A stretch of 64,000 nucleotides of DNA from Marinomonas sp. CT5 (GCF_018336975.1 NZ_CP025572.1:583969-647968); one strand, 5' to 3'. Positions 17,282 to 27,191 are shown, numbered from the stretch's first letter. Numbers and translations are program-made. Notes: generated by a model from the sequence alone, not told the origin.

Positions 17282-19054
17282 TTAGCAAAAAACATCGGCA
17301 GTATGGAGGGTTAGATCGGGTTGCAGATAAATGTGATTGCCGCCTTGTTGTTTGGCTGATTTTTTGGCTTGTGCAGCCAGCTCTGCCACTTGATGATGGT
17401 TAGTGCATTGTTTGGGGTTGGGATGAACTACACCAATCGCGAGACTCAAAATTGGATGGAAAAGCGTGTCTCCTTGGCGGTTTTTGGTCCAAACTCCGCC
17501 TTCTTGCAAGGTGTCTTCGCTATAAAAAGCACGAACTTGCTGAGCAAAGGTATCTAAGATGCTTTCACATTGCTGATACCAGTCTTGATCACCAAAGATC
17601 ACCACAAAGTCATCACCGCCAATGTGGCCAATAAAGTTATTCTCCGGGTTCACCTGATTTTTAATTAAAGAGCCAACCAGCTGAATCACCTCATCGCCAA
17701 TGGAATAACCAAAAAAATCATTAAAGGGTTTGAAGTCATTTAGATCGAAGTAGGCCACATGGAAGTCTTCGTTGGCTAATAAACGACGACTGACTTCACG
17801 ATGAATAGGCACATTGCCGGGCAATAATGTGAGCGGGTTAGAGTAGGTGGCATTTTGAATTTTTAATTCAGTGATGCGTTTTAGCAAGTCTCTTAAATGG
17901 CCCGTGCCAATGAATTTGCCCTCGCGGACGACAATGATCTCGTTATTAAGCGTGTCGGCTTCTTGGTTGGTCATCAAGGTAGATACACTGGATAAGCTGA
18001 TGTTGCTTTCCACAATGAGCACATCGTTGCTCAGTAGATTGGTAACGGGTTTGTGCTCGTAAAGGGCGCGTCCATAGGGCGTGGAAAAAAGCTCATGGAG
18101 CTGATGACGACGCACCACACCAATGGGCTGATTTTGCCCGTTTACCACGGGAATCGCGACCAGATCGGGTTGCCCTTTAAAACACTGTGAAGCGTCTTCT
18201 AATAAGCTATTCTCTTGCAGGCTTGGCGTTGGGCGACACAGAGTTTGTACGGTTTCCGCATGGTCTATTTGAAACTGTAAGCGACGTTGGGCTTGTTTTG
18301 CCAAATAAGGATGAGTTGAAAACGCTGGGTGCTCTGTGGGGCGACCAAGGTAATAACCTTGTCCCAGAGTGACGCCGATTTCGATCAGTTGGTCCAGCTC
18401 TTGCTGTGTCTCTATGCCTTCAGCAATAAGGGTGCAGTTTAGCCGCTGGGCAATGGTCAGAATAGAGCGTACAAATTCACGTTTGATTTCGTCTTTATCT
18501 ATCCCTTGAATAAAATGTTTATCCACTTTGACTATGTCTGGTTGTAATTCAGACCAAAGCTGCAAGCCAGAATACCCCACACCAAGGTCATCAATAGCGA
18601 CTTGGAAACCCATTTCACGATAGTGGTCGACGCTGCTGCGTGGCAAGCCGTTGTGATCGTAGGGATGTTGTTCAGACAGTTCGATGACAATGTCTTTTTG
18701 GTCCAGTCCCAGCTCGTTCAAAATCGCCAAGGTCATACCCGATTGATGATCTGGGGAACCTAACAAGGATGCACTGACATTCAAAAATAAACGGCCTTTT
18801 AAATCCAGTTTGGCGAATTTGGATAGGGCTTTTTCTCGGCAAAGTAACTCTAGTTTGTGTAAGTTGCCAGTTTGTTGGGCCAGTGTGAATAAAGGGTCTG
18901 GCGAGAAGAGAGTGGAATTCATCGGGCCACGTGACAGCGCCTCATGGCCATAAATTTCACCATTATTTAGATCGTAAATAGGCTGGAAGTATGGCGTGAT
19001 TAATCCATTTAAAAGGATTTTATCTAGTAGAGCATTGTTGTTAGTTTGGCTCAT
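17282..19054 (-). CDS. EAL-CBS-GGDEF cyclic-di-GMP signalling protein
   Basis: 590 aa, soluble. The N-terminal EAL domain (about 20-255) keeps Glu38 of the EAL motif (EALSR), an Asn in NVSASLL, the DD pair in IDDLGVGYSG, Lys in VKVDKHF and AEGIET, so it should hydrolyse c-di-GMP. A CBS pair follows (about 280-395). The C-terminal GGDEF domain (about 405-570) carries GGDDF, a conservative change that usually keeps cyclase chemistry. This EAL-first order is the reverse of the usual GGDEF-EAL arrangement. Nucleotide sensing by the CBS pair may switch the two activities. Confidence 0.92.
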   Translation of the reverse strand: MSQTNNNALLDKILLNGLITPYFQPIYDLNNGEIYGHEALSRGPMNSTLFSPDPLFTLAQQTGNLHKLELLCREKALSKFAKLDLKGRLFLNVSASLLGSPDHQSGMTLAILNELGLDQKDIVIELSEQHPYDHNGLPRSSVDHYREMGFQVAIDDLGVGYSGLQLWSELQPDIVKVDKHFIQGIDKDEIKREFVRSILTIAQRLNCTLIAEGIETQQELDQLIEIGVTLGQGYYLGRPTEHPAFSTHPYLAKQAQRRLQFQIDHAETVQTLCRPTPSLQENSLLEDASQCFKGQPDLVAIPVVNGQNQPIGVVRRHQLHELFSTPYGRALYEHKPVTNLLSNDVLIVESNISLSSVSTLMTNQEADTLNNEIIVVREGKFIGTGHLRDLLKRITELKIQNATYSNPLTLLPGNVPIHREVSRRLLANEDFHVAYFDLNDFKPFNDFFGYSIGDEVIQLVGSLIKNQVNPENNFIGHIGGDDFVVIFGDQDWYQQCESILDTFAQQVRAFYSEDTLQEGGVWTKNRQGDTLFHPILSLAIGVVHPNPKQCTNHHQVAELAAQAKKSAKQQGGNHIYLQPDLTLHTADVFC

Positions 19055-19354
19055 TTTCTCTCAAATACGTCTAGATTATAAAAGTGGCTAGAACGATATT
19101 TTATGTCATATTTGTGACGGTTTGATGACGGAGATTGAGGTGAAAATGTTTTGCTAAGAAGATGTTATTTAAAGGATTTTTGAGTTTTGTCTGGGAAGAG
19201 AAACCCGTTACCGGATCGATTTTTTATTCTTGCCTTTCGATCATCGGAAACATTGGGTTCTTTAGCGTCGTACTTTATTTGCTTTTATAACGGCTGTTGT
19301 TTTCTTTGTTACAACAACGGTAATAAACCAGTCAAATACAGATGACGTGAAAGC
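19055..19354. other. Intergenic stretch without recognised gene
   Basis: Three hundred bases upstream of the EAL-CBS-GGDEF gene and downstream of the 61-aa gene. It must hold the promoter of the former. A weak GTTGTT/AACAAC dyad near 19285-19320 could end the small gene. I see no further gene. Confidence 0.4.
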
Positions 19355-19540
19355 TTAGTGCTGAGGTTGAGCTGATTTAATAGAACGATTAGCAGTCAAT
19401 TTTACGAAGAAAGCTTTAACATTTGCTGCTGCTTTTTTAGTTGCTGCTGCAAAGTATTGACGGCGTAATTCGTAAGCTTTTTCGACATAGTAATCTGCAT
19501 CAAGGTTACCGAAAGCATCGTATTTAAGATCGTTGTTCAT
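19355..19540 (-). CDS. 61-aa conserved small protein of unknown function
   Basis: A short protein opening MNNDLKYDAFGNLDADYYVE, then AYELRRQYFAA and a basic, Ala-rich tail. A strong AGGAG site lies eight bases upstream of the ATG, so it is well translated. Small proteins with a similar D-x-x-G-N-x-D-x-x-YYV...LR pattern occur in proteobacteria, where some are annotated as the RSP_7527 family; I recall this only loosely. It is predicted helical and cytoplasmic. It stands alone between the c-di-GMP gene and pobR. Confidence 0.75.
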   Translation of the reverse strand: MNNDLKYDAFGNLDADYYVEKAYELRRQYFAAATKKAAANVKAFFVKLTANRSIKSAQPQH

Positions 19541-19676
19541 AGTGATTCTCCTAAAAAAGTTAAGTCATATTTGACACTTGTTATTTTAGGATTTGACCAG
19601 TCATTCAGCAAACGATCAATTTTCAGCTAATAGGTTAGAAAAATTCATCATTCGTTTTTCAACAGTTTAAAAGAGG

Positions 19677-20567
19677 TTAAATGTTTGGGTGATTACTGAG
19701 TACTCTGAATTTTCCTGGTGGAATCCCTGACGAGCGTTTGAAAAAACGTGAGAAATAGCCAGGGTCTTTAAAGCCTAAGTCGTAACTAATTTCTTCTATG
19801 GAACGCACTGTGTAAATAAGACTGCGTTTTGCTTCTAATAAAACACGGTCATGAATTAAGTCGAGCACACTTTGATTAAACGTTGTCTTACAAAGTCTAT
19901 TTAAGCGGCTAGTAGTGATCCCTAAGGCGTCTGCATATTGTTGGCTGGTCCAGTGCTCTCGATAGTGTTTTTCGATCAATTCTTTGAGTTGGTGTGCTTG
20001 ACTACCTTCTGTTCTGTTGGTGATGTGGTGCTTATCATTGGTTTGTTGTCTATGAAGCATTAATAAGATGGCTTTGATGAGATATTCACTCATTAAAGCT
20101 CGTCCTTCGCGTATATAAGACGCTTCACTTTCTAGCTGCTGTATCAATGGCCAAAGCTCAGAAAACATATTACGGTGGCCATTAAAATCGATATAACAAG
20201 CTTGACTAAGCAGAGGTTGAATAAACTTGGCCGCTTTTTCTTGGTAGGCATCTTCCAGCAGAGGTTCTGCGATGCTGATCACTCTTCCATCCGTATCTGG
20301 TGCAAAGCGAAAACCATGTACAACACCAGCAGGAACAATAATTGCCCAGGCGCCTTGCAGTTTTTGTTGTTGCTCATCCAGCTGAATTTTAGCTTCGCCA
20401 GATTTTAGAATTAATATTTGAAAAAGCTGCGCATGTCGGTGTGGATTGATTTTCCATCCTAAATCACCACTGCGGGATTCTATGTCTTCAATATGGAAAA
20501 ACTCGGAGTCATTAATCCAACTGGATTCACCATACAGCCCAAAGTGAGGAATGTTTGTTTTCGTCAT
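19677..20567 (-). CDS. pobR: AraC-family regulator, PobR type
   Basis: 296 aa: cupin-like sensing domain (about 30-140, HRHAQLFQILIL) and a C-terminal pair of AraC helix-turn-helix motifs (SQQYADALGITTSRLNRLC, then SIEEISYDLGFKDPGYFSRF). Diverges from pobA, as PobR of the AraC type does in Pseudomonas relatives and Azotobacter. It should activate pobA in the presence of 4-hydroxybenzoate. The name rests on neighbourhood plus family. Confidence 0.88.
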   Translation of the reverse strand: MTKTNIPHFGLYGESSWINDSEFFHIEDIESRSGDLGWKINPHRHAQLFQILILKSGEAKIQLDEQQQKLQGAWAIIVPAGVVHGFRFAPDTDGRVISIAEPLLEDAYQEKAAKFIQPLLSQACYIDFNGHRNMFSELWPLIQQLESEASYIREGRALMSEYLIKAILLMLHRQQTNDKHHITNRTEGSQAHQLKELIEKHYREHWTSQQYADALGITTSRLNRLCKTTFNQSVLDLIHDRVLLEAKRSLIYTVRSIEEISYDLGFKDPGYFSRFFKRSSGIPPGKFRVLSNHPNI

Positions 20568-20734
20568 AGCTTCTTTCTTATTTTTTAATGCTTCGAAATG
20601 TACTTTTAAAGCTTATTTTTACTTTTAGGTCCAAAGCGTACAGGTAAGCATAAATTTATCGAGTTTTTACGTCAAAAGAGACAAAAAATCATATTATTTG
20701 ATTGTTTTTTCATCCGTCATTAAATGCCGAAATG

Positions 20735-20757
20735 ATCAAAAAGTACAATTTTTTGAT
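20735..20757. promoter_or_regulatory. Palindrome in the pobR-pobA intergenic region
   Basis: ATCAAAAA-N7-TTTTTGAT, a perfect 8-bp dyad about 105-130 bases upstream of pobA in the 295-base divergent gap. It could be a PobR site. AraC proteins more often bind direct repeats, so this is only a candidate. Confidence 0.4.
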
Positions 20758-20820
20758 GAAAAATCACCTAACGTATTGCTCCTTTATCTTTCATTATGTC
20801 CCTCACTGGTATGTTGATGA

Positions 20821-22065
<1,245 letters not shown>

Positions 22066-22089
22066 GAAATAACAGTAAATAGGTAATAA

Positions 22090-22131
22090 AAAAATAGCGG
22101 CAATGTAATTATTATTACAGCCGCTATTTTT
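22090..22131. terminator. Bidirectional rho-independent terminator
   Basis: AAAAATAGCGGC pairs with GCCGCTATTTTT (22090-22101 with 22120-22131), with an extra inner stem. Flanking A and T tracts serve both directions. It lies between convergent pobA and the LPP20-like lipoprotein gene. Confidence 0.88.
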
Positions 22132-22198
22132 GTTTCAGATGTGTTTATTGAGGCTTTTTATCCGTCAGTTAACACGCTGTTTTTGTTTTAATGCACGG

Positions 22199-23218
22199 TT
22201 AATTCAAACGTGTTAACCAAGTAAACATCGCTTCAATGGCTTGGTTAGACCAATTTATAGTGGCTTGTTCCTGAGCTTTACCTAGGTTCTTAGCAATGCC
22301 CCTGGCACTGACTGTCCAAGAAGCAAGACGTGATCCAGTTGGATCAATAAGTTCCAAGGTGCCATCCTCAAACACATAATAGCGACCATCTTGCGTTTCT
22401 TGATGCTGGGCCGTTCGGCTGTTTAGTGTGAATAAAGAATCACTTTTAGGCGTCAGACCAAACTTTGATAAGGCGCTAGCAAGGGAATCGGCTTGTCTGG
22501 TTGAGGATACATCAAAGCCGTAGCGGCTTAATGCTAGGTTAAGCCGATCTTCTATTGTTCGAATGTCTGCATCGGCTTTACCAGCAGAGGTTCTTTCGGT
22601 CGAATAAAGACTTAGTTCATCTTGGTATGATTTGCGCTGAGCAAAATACGGAATGAGCTGCATGTAGATTTGCCAGTCTTGCGGTTCAGGAGACGGGTCT
22701 TTGTTCTTTGTTAGTGATGCGGCGTGATTACGTATGCTGTCGTCTGTGTCATTAATAGCGCTTTTTAATTTGGCGACAATACGCCTGCGATCAAGAGATT
22801 GCAGCGCATAGACGTAGTTTTTACCTGCAAAACGTTGCTCGTTGTGAGCTTGTTCTAGTTCAATAGGGGCAGTGGTGACCTGAGTGTAGGCCGTTTGTGT
22901 TTTGGAAACTTGTTCTCCGCCTTGTCCTGATCGCACTTGGGTGTCTTGCGTATTTACCTGACTGACCTGCGTGCGGAGCTGTTGGGCGATTTGAACATTG
23001 CCGTTTTGCTCCGCTTGCGTGAAGGCCAGTGCGATATTTTCAATACGCGGTGCACTACCAACACCATATATGTGCGTGCTGTCCTGCGGAGGAGACGATA
23101 CCCAATCGGGCAAGGTCTCACTTTTTTGGGTATTGGTGCCTAAACAGCCAGTTAAGGTGACTAATAGGCCTGATACCACCATCCAGTTAAGCGGTGCAGG
23201 TAAAGCGGAGAGTTTCAT
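22199..23218 (-). CDS. LPP20-like lipoprotein
   Basis: 339 aa. Lipoprotein signal with lipobox LTGC (Cys25). The N-terminal mature part (LPDWVSSPPQDSTHIYGVGSA) matches the LPP20 pattern of a pDWV...YGVG motif, followed by a helical middle and a C-terminal beta-rich part. Probably anchored in the outer membrane, facing the periplasm. Two bases separate it from lpoB, so it is the last gene of a lipoprotein operon. Function unknown. Confidence 0.82.
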   Translation of the reverse strand: MKLSALPAPLNWMVVSGLLVTLTGCLGTNTQKSETLPDWVSSPPQDSTHIYGVGSAPRIENIALAFTQAEQNGNVQIAQQLRTQVSQVNTQDTQVRSGQGGEQVSKTQTAYTQVTTAPIELEQAHNEQRFAGKNYVYALQSLDRRRIVAKLKSAINDTDDSIRNHAASLTKNKDPSPEPQDWQIYMQLIPYFAQRKSYQDELSLYSTERTSAGKADADIRTIEDRLNLALSRYGFDVSSTRQADSLASALSKFGLTPKSDSLFTLNSRTAQHQETQDGRYYVFEDGTLELIDPTGSRLASWTVSARGIAKNLGKAQEQATINWSNQAIEAMFTWLTRLN

Positions 23219-23220
23219 TT

Positions 23221-23847
23221 TTAGAAAAAGCCTTTGTCAGCCAATTTTTTGATTTTCTTTTGACCATTCCATACTTCGCGGTTGGTGGTCATATCAATCA
23301 ACTTAAGGTCAACTTGATAGAAGCTAACACGTTGGTCGCCATTGGAATCAACAATAGAGTTGATGCTGCCTGATAGGGCAAAGCCAGCGCCTTGTTCTAG
23401 ACCAAATTTGGCAACGGTGTCGGGTGCGGCATTCAGTTCTTGTTCTTCACGTTCGCTACGCACTTCATCGCGTTCTGCACCTGATACGACAAAGTCGACT
23501 TTGCCAGAACGAATTAAGCTGCGTTTGATGTCATTGATAAAGGTATCAACTGGGATGTGTTCTGATGTCTTATTGCGAATAGTCTGAACGATAACGGTTG
23601 GGTTACCTTTATTGCTGAAATTGTAGTTGCGGAACCAAGGGAATGTCAGCATGTCTCCCATCATCTCTTCCGCTACGAGACGAGAGTCTGTGTCATTCCA
23701 ACGGTCAGACAACATAACATCTTCGTTTGTATCAAGACGCTTAACACTGCCTGAACAGGCAGTTAATAAGACCGCCATAAAAAGGGCAACTAAGCCTTTC
23801 CAGAGCAGAGAAAGTCTTTGAGATTGCTTCACTTTAACGATGTGCAT
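23221..23847 (-). CDS. lpoB: LpoB-like penicillin-binding-protein activator lipoprotein
   Basis: 208 aa. Lipoprotein signal (lipobox LTAC, Cys31) and a domain of the LpoB/PF13036 type: MLTFPWFRNYNF, PTVIVQTIRNKTSEHIPVDTF, then ALSGSINSIVDSNGDQRVSFYQVDLKLID. In E. coli LpoB spans the periplasm from the outer membrane and activates PBP1b. This group often sits with COG3014 and LPP20-like lipoproteins, so it may serve a different partner. No penicillin-binding protein is encoded here. Confidence 0.85.
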   Translation of the reverse strand: MHIVKVKQSQRLSLLWKGLVALFMAVLLTACSGSVKRLDTNEDVMLSDRWNDTDSRLVAEEMMGDMLTFPWFRNYNFSNKGNPTVIVQTIRNKTSEHIPVDTFINDIKRSLIRSGKVDFVVSGAERDEVRSEREEQELNAAPDTVAKFGLEQGAGFALSGSINSIVDSNGDQRVSFYQVDLKLIDMTTNREVWNGQKKIKKLADKGFF

Positions 23848-23910
23848 AGTATTTTCCTTACGTCCATTTAGCCTGATACCAAGCCATTAGTGTAATCAAT
23901 TAAGTAGAGT

Positions 23911-25578
23911 CTAATCGGGATTGCGCAGATTCCAAAGCGTAATTTTATTAGCGTCTAGTTTGACTTTTCCCAGAGAGAATTTTTTATCCTTTACTTGATA
24001 ATCTGGCATGTATTCACCTGGAGGTAATGATTCACGGGTTAGTCTTATTTGTGCTGGTAATGTCAGCCAATTACGTGTGTCTGCGGCGGATGAAGCAAAC
24101 ACCGCCACTTGTCCAATCAAGTTCAACAGTAAGGCGGCATTTTTATCTTCCACATTGGACGACACTTGATACGCTAGCCAACTGCGTAATAACTCTCTCA
24201 CCAAACCTTCGTAGATGTCTCTTTGTGCTTGAGCAAGTTGCTCTTGGAAGGCGATATCAGCGAGTGATGTCATCCGTATACTGTTCTTAAAAGACTCTGT
24301 TTCAGACGAGTTTATTTGTAATTCGGGTTGGTGTTGGTCCAAGGTAAAGCGGCGATAATATGGCACTGTAACGCGAACCGTTTGTTCAGTGAGCAGATTG
24401 TCAATATTGGCGGAATGCAACTGTTGCCAAGCAGGACGGCCAAGAATTACTCGTTTGGTAAAAATACCAGAAAACGTTCCCCAAACACCGCCCGTTTTAT
24501 AATTGGCAATTAAGTTGAGAGGATTGATGTCTGCATAAACTAGAGTGAACCAACGAAATGCATCATTTGTTTCTGTGTTTCCTCCACCATGGAGCGGTTC
24601 CAATACTAGTGAGTAGGCCCTTGGGTCAGCATACAATAATAAAGTCATTTCACTTTTATCAGGAATGAACCCTTGGTGTTCCAGAACCACCAGTTCCGCA
24701 TTCCCTTTGTGGTACTGTTTAAGTGTTTCTTTCATATCGACAGACAGTTTTTCGTCTATCTTTTGCTGAATTTCACTTTGGCTAAAGCCACCTTTTTGCA
24801 TCATCCGAATGGTATCTAGCCATGCCCGTTCTGCGGTAATGCTTGGTAAATCATATTGCTTGGCATAACCATCTTCATATAAATGGGCGGCTTTTTGGTA
24901 ACTGATTCGGGCGTCGTCAAATTCGCCACTCATCTCGTATTGCAAGCCTTCCATATAACGCGCCCAAGCGTCATCTCGATAGAGAAATTTGTCGGTGTCA
25001 CGCCCTCCAGTATAGAAATCGCCTAACCAGCTAAGTGCCTTTAAGTAGAAAGCTTGGTTTTCTTTGGCATTGAGGTCTTGGTAACTTGGGTTTTGTGCGC
25101 GGATTTCATTAAGTTTTATATCAATGCGTCTTACTTCTACTAAAGCGGCATCCATAAGTTGGCGTTTTTTAGTTGTTTTTTCTGCTTTGTCGGCTAGTGC
25201 TAGATAATTTAGGGATTTAAGGTAACTTATATAAACGCGTTCCATACCACTGCCGCGATAATCGCTTTGTCTGGGATTAGTTAATAATGCCCAAGCGCGA
25301 TTAGAGAAGTTCTCAGGGAAAAAAGTATCGCTTAATCGTTCTGCTTTTTCTAATAGGGCATTGCTGCGTTCATAGTCGCCTTGGTTTTGGGCAAGGGCAC
25401 CTATTTCCATATAGTAAAGTAGCTGGTCTTGTGGATTGTTTAAGACGCCTTCTAGCTTACCTTCTGCTTCTTGCCATTCGCCTTTTTTTGCTAAGCTTAA
25501 ACCTTCATCAATGTCTTGTTTGTAGGTTGCACAACCAGCCAGTAAGAAAAGACTTAGCCAAATAAATACCCACTTCAC
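23911..25578 (-). CDS. COG3014-type TPR-containing lipoprotein
   Basis: 555 aa, starting at a GTG with AAAGGA seven bases upstream. The short lipoprotein signal MKWVFIWLSLFLLAGC ends in Cys16. Helical repeats resembling TPRs fill about 25-250 (GLSLAKKGEWQEAEGKL, GDYERSNALLEKAERL), and a larger beta-rich domain follows. Probably an outer-membrane lipoprotein acting with LpoB and the LPP20-like protein. Its start lies one base after the stop of a 39-codon ORF, suggesting translational coupling. Function unknown. Confidence 0.85.
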   Translation of the reverse strand: MKWVFIWLSLFLLAGCATYKQDIDEGLSLAKKGEWQEAEGKLEGVLNNPQDQLLYYMEIGALAQNQGDYERSNALLEKAERLSDTFFPENFSNRAWALLTNPRQSDYRGSGMERVYISYLKSLNYLALADKAEKTTKKRQLMDAALVEVRRIDIKLNEIRAQNPSYQDLNAKENQAFYLKALSWLGDFYTGGRDTDKFLYRDDAWARYMEGLQYEMSGEFDDARISYQKAAHLYEDGYAKQYDLPSITAERAWLDTIRMMQKGGFSQSEIQQKIDEKLSVDMKETLKQYHKGNAELVVLEHQGFIPDKSEMTLLLYADPRAYSLVLEPLHGGGNTETNDAFRWFTLVYADINPLNLIANYKTGGVWGTFSGIFTKRVILGRPAWQQLHSANIDNLLTEQTVRVTVPYYRRFTLDQHQPELQINSSETESFKNSIRMTSLADIAFQEQLAQAQRDIYEGLVRELLRSWLAYQVSSNVEDKNAALLLNLIGQVAVFASSAADTRNWLTLPAQIRLTRESLPPGEYMPDYQVKDKKFSLGKVKLDANKITLWNLRNPD

Positions 25579-25579
25579 G

Positions 25580-25699
25580 TTACATTCCTTTATCTAAAAA
25601 CTGATTTGCAAACAGTAGAGCGAATAACGCAAAGCAAGCGAGGTAAAGGAATAACCAGCGAGCTCTTAAACAGTTTGGGCAAGGTTTTTTCTTTTTCAT
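25580..25699 (-). CDS. 39-codon CxxC membrane ORF coupled to the COG3014 lipoprotein gene
   Basis: A short reading frame missed by usual length cut-offs. The protein begins MKKKKPCPNCLRARW, a zinc-ribbon-like CPNC, followed by one TM helix (LFLYLACFALFALLFA) and a short tail ending LDKGM. GGAAGC lies four bases before the ATG, and the TAA is one base before the GTG of the lipoprotein gene. These features and its operon position support real translation. The function is unknown; it could be a small inner-membrane helper or a leader whose translation opens the next start. Confidence 0.65.
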   Translation of the reverse strand: MKKKKPCPNCLRARWLFLYLACFALFALLFANQFLDKGM

Positions 25700-25743
25700 C
25701 ACAGCTTCCAATACTAAAAGTGAATGGCCAATATTATGCAATA

Positions 25744-25770
25744 AAAAAGGAGGCGCGTGGCCTCCTTTTT
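25744..25770. terminator. Rho-independent terminator of the yibN-grxC-secB operon
   Basis: AAAAAGGAGGC pairs with GCCTCCTTTTT around a five-base loop, with a T-tract on both strands. It lies 33 bases past the secB stop and upstream of the lipoprotein operon. Confidence 0.92.
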
Positions 25771-25803
25771 ATTACTTGCTGTGCTTTTATGACGAGCAAG
25801 GCA

Positions 25804-26283
25804 TTATTGAGTTGTTTCAGTCTGTTGCTTTTGTAGGCTTTCTAGATAAAGTGCATCAAAATTGATGGGGGCAAGCATGATGGCTGGGAAGCTGCCTTTA
25901 ACAATAATCGCATCGATGTTTTCGCGCGCATATGGGAATAATGTCGCAGGACAGAAAGCTCCCAATGCATGGTGAAGTTGCTGATCATCAAGGCCAGAAA
26001 TAACGAATAGACCTCCTTGTTGAACTTGAACTAAATAACCTGTTTCAGTGCCATTTTTTACTGTAACGGTGACTTCTAATACGACTTCATAAACACTTTC
26101 ACCAACTTGACGGCTTTTAGTGTTAAGTTCTAAGCCCACTTCTGGCTTCCATTCTTCTTGGAAGATCATGGGAGAGCGAGGAGATTCAAAAGAAATGTCT
26201 TTTAGAAATACGCGCTGCATAGAAAGCTGCGGTGTCTGTGGCTCTTGGTTTTGAGCTTCTGGTGTTTCTGATATATCGGACAT
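25804..26283 (-). CDS. secB: Protein-export chaperone SecB
   Basis: 159 aa, normal length. Cytoplasmic tetrameric chaperone that holds preproteins unfolded for SecA. VFLKDISFESPRSPMIF near residues 25-41 and LFPYARENIDAIIVKGSFP are SecB signatures. Last gene of the yibN-grxC-secB operon, 66 bases after grxC. Confidence 0.97.
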   Translation of the reverse strand: MSDISETPEAQNQEPQTPQLSMQRVFLKDISFESPRSPMIFQEEWKPEVGLELNTKSRQVGESVYEVVLEVTVTVKNGTETGYLVQVQQGGLFVISGLDDQQLHHALGAFCPATLFPYARENIDAIIVKGSFPAIMLAPINFDALYLESLQKQQTETTQ

Positions 26284-26349
26284 TTTGGTTCCTTTTTTTA
26301 ATAAGTCATAAGTAAAACGACAGTAAAATTTTAAATAATACCGTGCGGT

Positions 26350-26604
26350 TTATTGAGCTAATAAATTATCTAATTTGTTGTTATGTTCAAGGTCAAAAAG
26401 GTCATCGCATCCACCTACATGTTGCTCACCGATCCAAATTTGTGGAACAGTATGGCGGCCGCTTTTTTGCTTCATTTCTTCTCGTACAGCGGGTTTACCA
26501 TCAACAATAATTTCGTCAAAGGAAACTTTTTTAGCATGTAAAAGCTGTTTTGCACGAGTACAGAAAGGGCAGTAATTGCTTGAGTAGATAGTGACAGTAG
26601 ACAT
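26350..26604 (-). CDS. grxC: Glutaredoxin 3
   Basis: 84 aa. The redox site is Cys12-Pro-Phe-Cys15, and TVPQIWIGEQHVGGCDDL contains the cis-proline and glutathione-binding GG motif. Reduces disulfides using glutathione. Eleven bases after the rhodanese gene, with secB next: the usual gammaproteobacterial order. Confidence 0.96.
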   Translation of the reverse strand: MSTVTIYSSNYCPFCTRAKQLLHAKKVSFDEIIVDGKPAVREEMKQKSGRHTVPQIWIGEQHVGGCDDLFDLEHNNKLDNLLAQ

Positions 26605-26615
26605 AATTTTCTCCC

Positions 26616-27035
26616 TTATCCTTTTACCAGTGGCAGATTAGACGATTGCCACTCCGCAATGCCACCCTGTAATTTGTATACTTTGGTGAAACCTGCTTTT
26701 TTAAGGTCTTTCGCACTAGCGCCAGACGTTACACCAGATTTGCATACTATGATGATTGGGGCGTCTTTGTGTTTCTCAAGGCGATTTAGGTTGTCTTTCA
26801 TTTTAGTCGCAGGGATATTCAGCGCACCCGTAATATGGCCAGTGCTAAATTCTTTTTCTGGACGAATATCGACAACAACCGCATCTTCTGTGTTCATAAG
26901 ATTGGTTGCGGCAGAAGGGGCAAGGCCTTTTGCTCCGCCTTGGCTTTCAACAAAAAGTAGTGTGGCAAGAATCGCAAAAAAGACAGCGACCATTTGCCAG
27001 TGGTTGATAGAAAATTCAATAAGTTGGTTCATCAT
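26616..27035 (-). CDS. yibN: Membrane-anchored rhodanese-like protein YibN
   Basis: 139 aa from this start. One TM helix (about 10-27) and a rhodanese domain with Cys in IIIVCKSGVTS and VVDIRPEKEFSTGHI. A longer frame from 27074 adds 13 non-hydrophobic residues; the ATG pair at 27035/27032 has AGGT upstream and fits the family. In E. coli and relatives yibN diverges from gpmI; here about 6.3 kb of catabolic genes separate them. Confidence 0.88.
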   Translation of the reverse strand: MMNQLIEFSINHWQMVAVFFAILATLLFVESQGGAKGLAPSAATNLMNTEDAVVVDIRPEKEFSTGHITGALNIPATKMKDNLNRLEKHKDAPIIIVCKSGVTSGASAKDLKKAGFTKVYKLQGGIAEWQSSNLPLVKG

Positions 27036-27147
27036 AATCGTAAGACCTATATTTAAACTGGGAGCATTATACACGGACGGTTGAATCGGTACATACTACA
27101 AGCACCAGATGATAAAGATATGATGAAAAGATGAATCGATTAGTGGT

Positions 27148-27176
27148 AGATAACGAGCCACTATGACTCGTTATCT
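27148..27176 (-). terminator. Hairpin downstream of hglS
   Basis: AGATAACGAG / CTCGTTATCT, a perfect 10-bp stem with a nine-base loop (27148-27157, 27167-27176), just past the hglS stop. No T-tract on the minus strand. Confidence 0.45.
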
Positions 27177-27191
27177 TGAAGGGCTTACCTG

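Noticed and set aside
25606..25836. 76-codon plus-strand reading frame
   Set aside because: It lies antisense to the coupled 39-codon ORF and crosses the secB terminator; no ribosome site or recognisable sequence.
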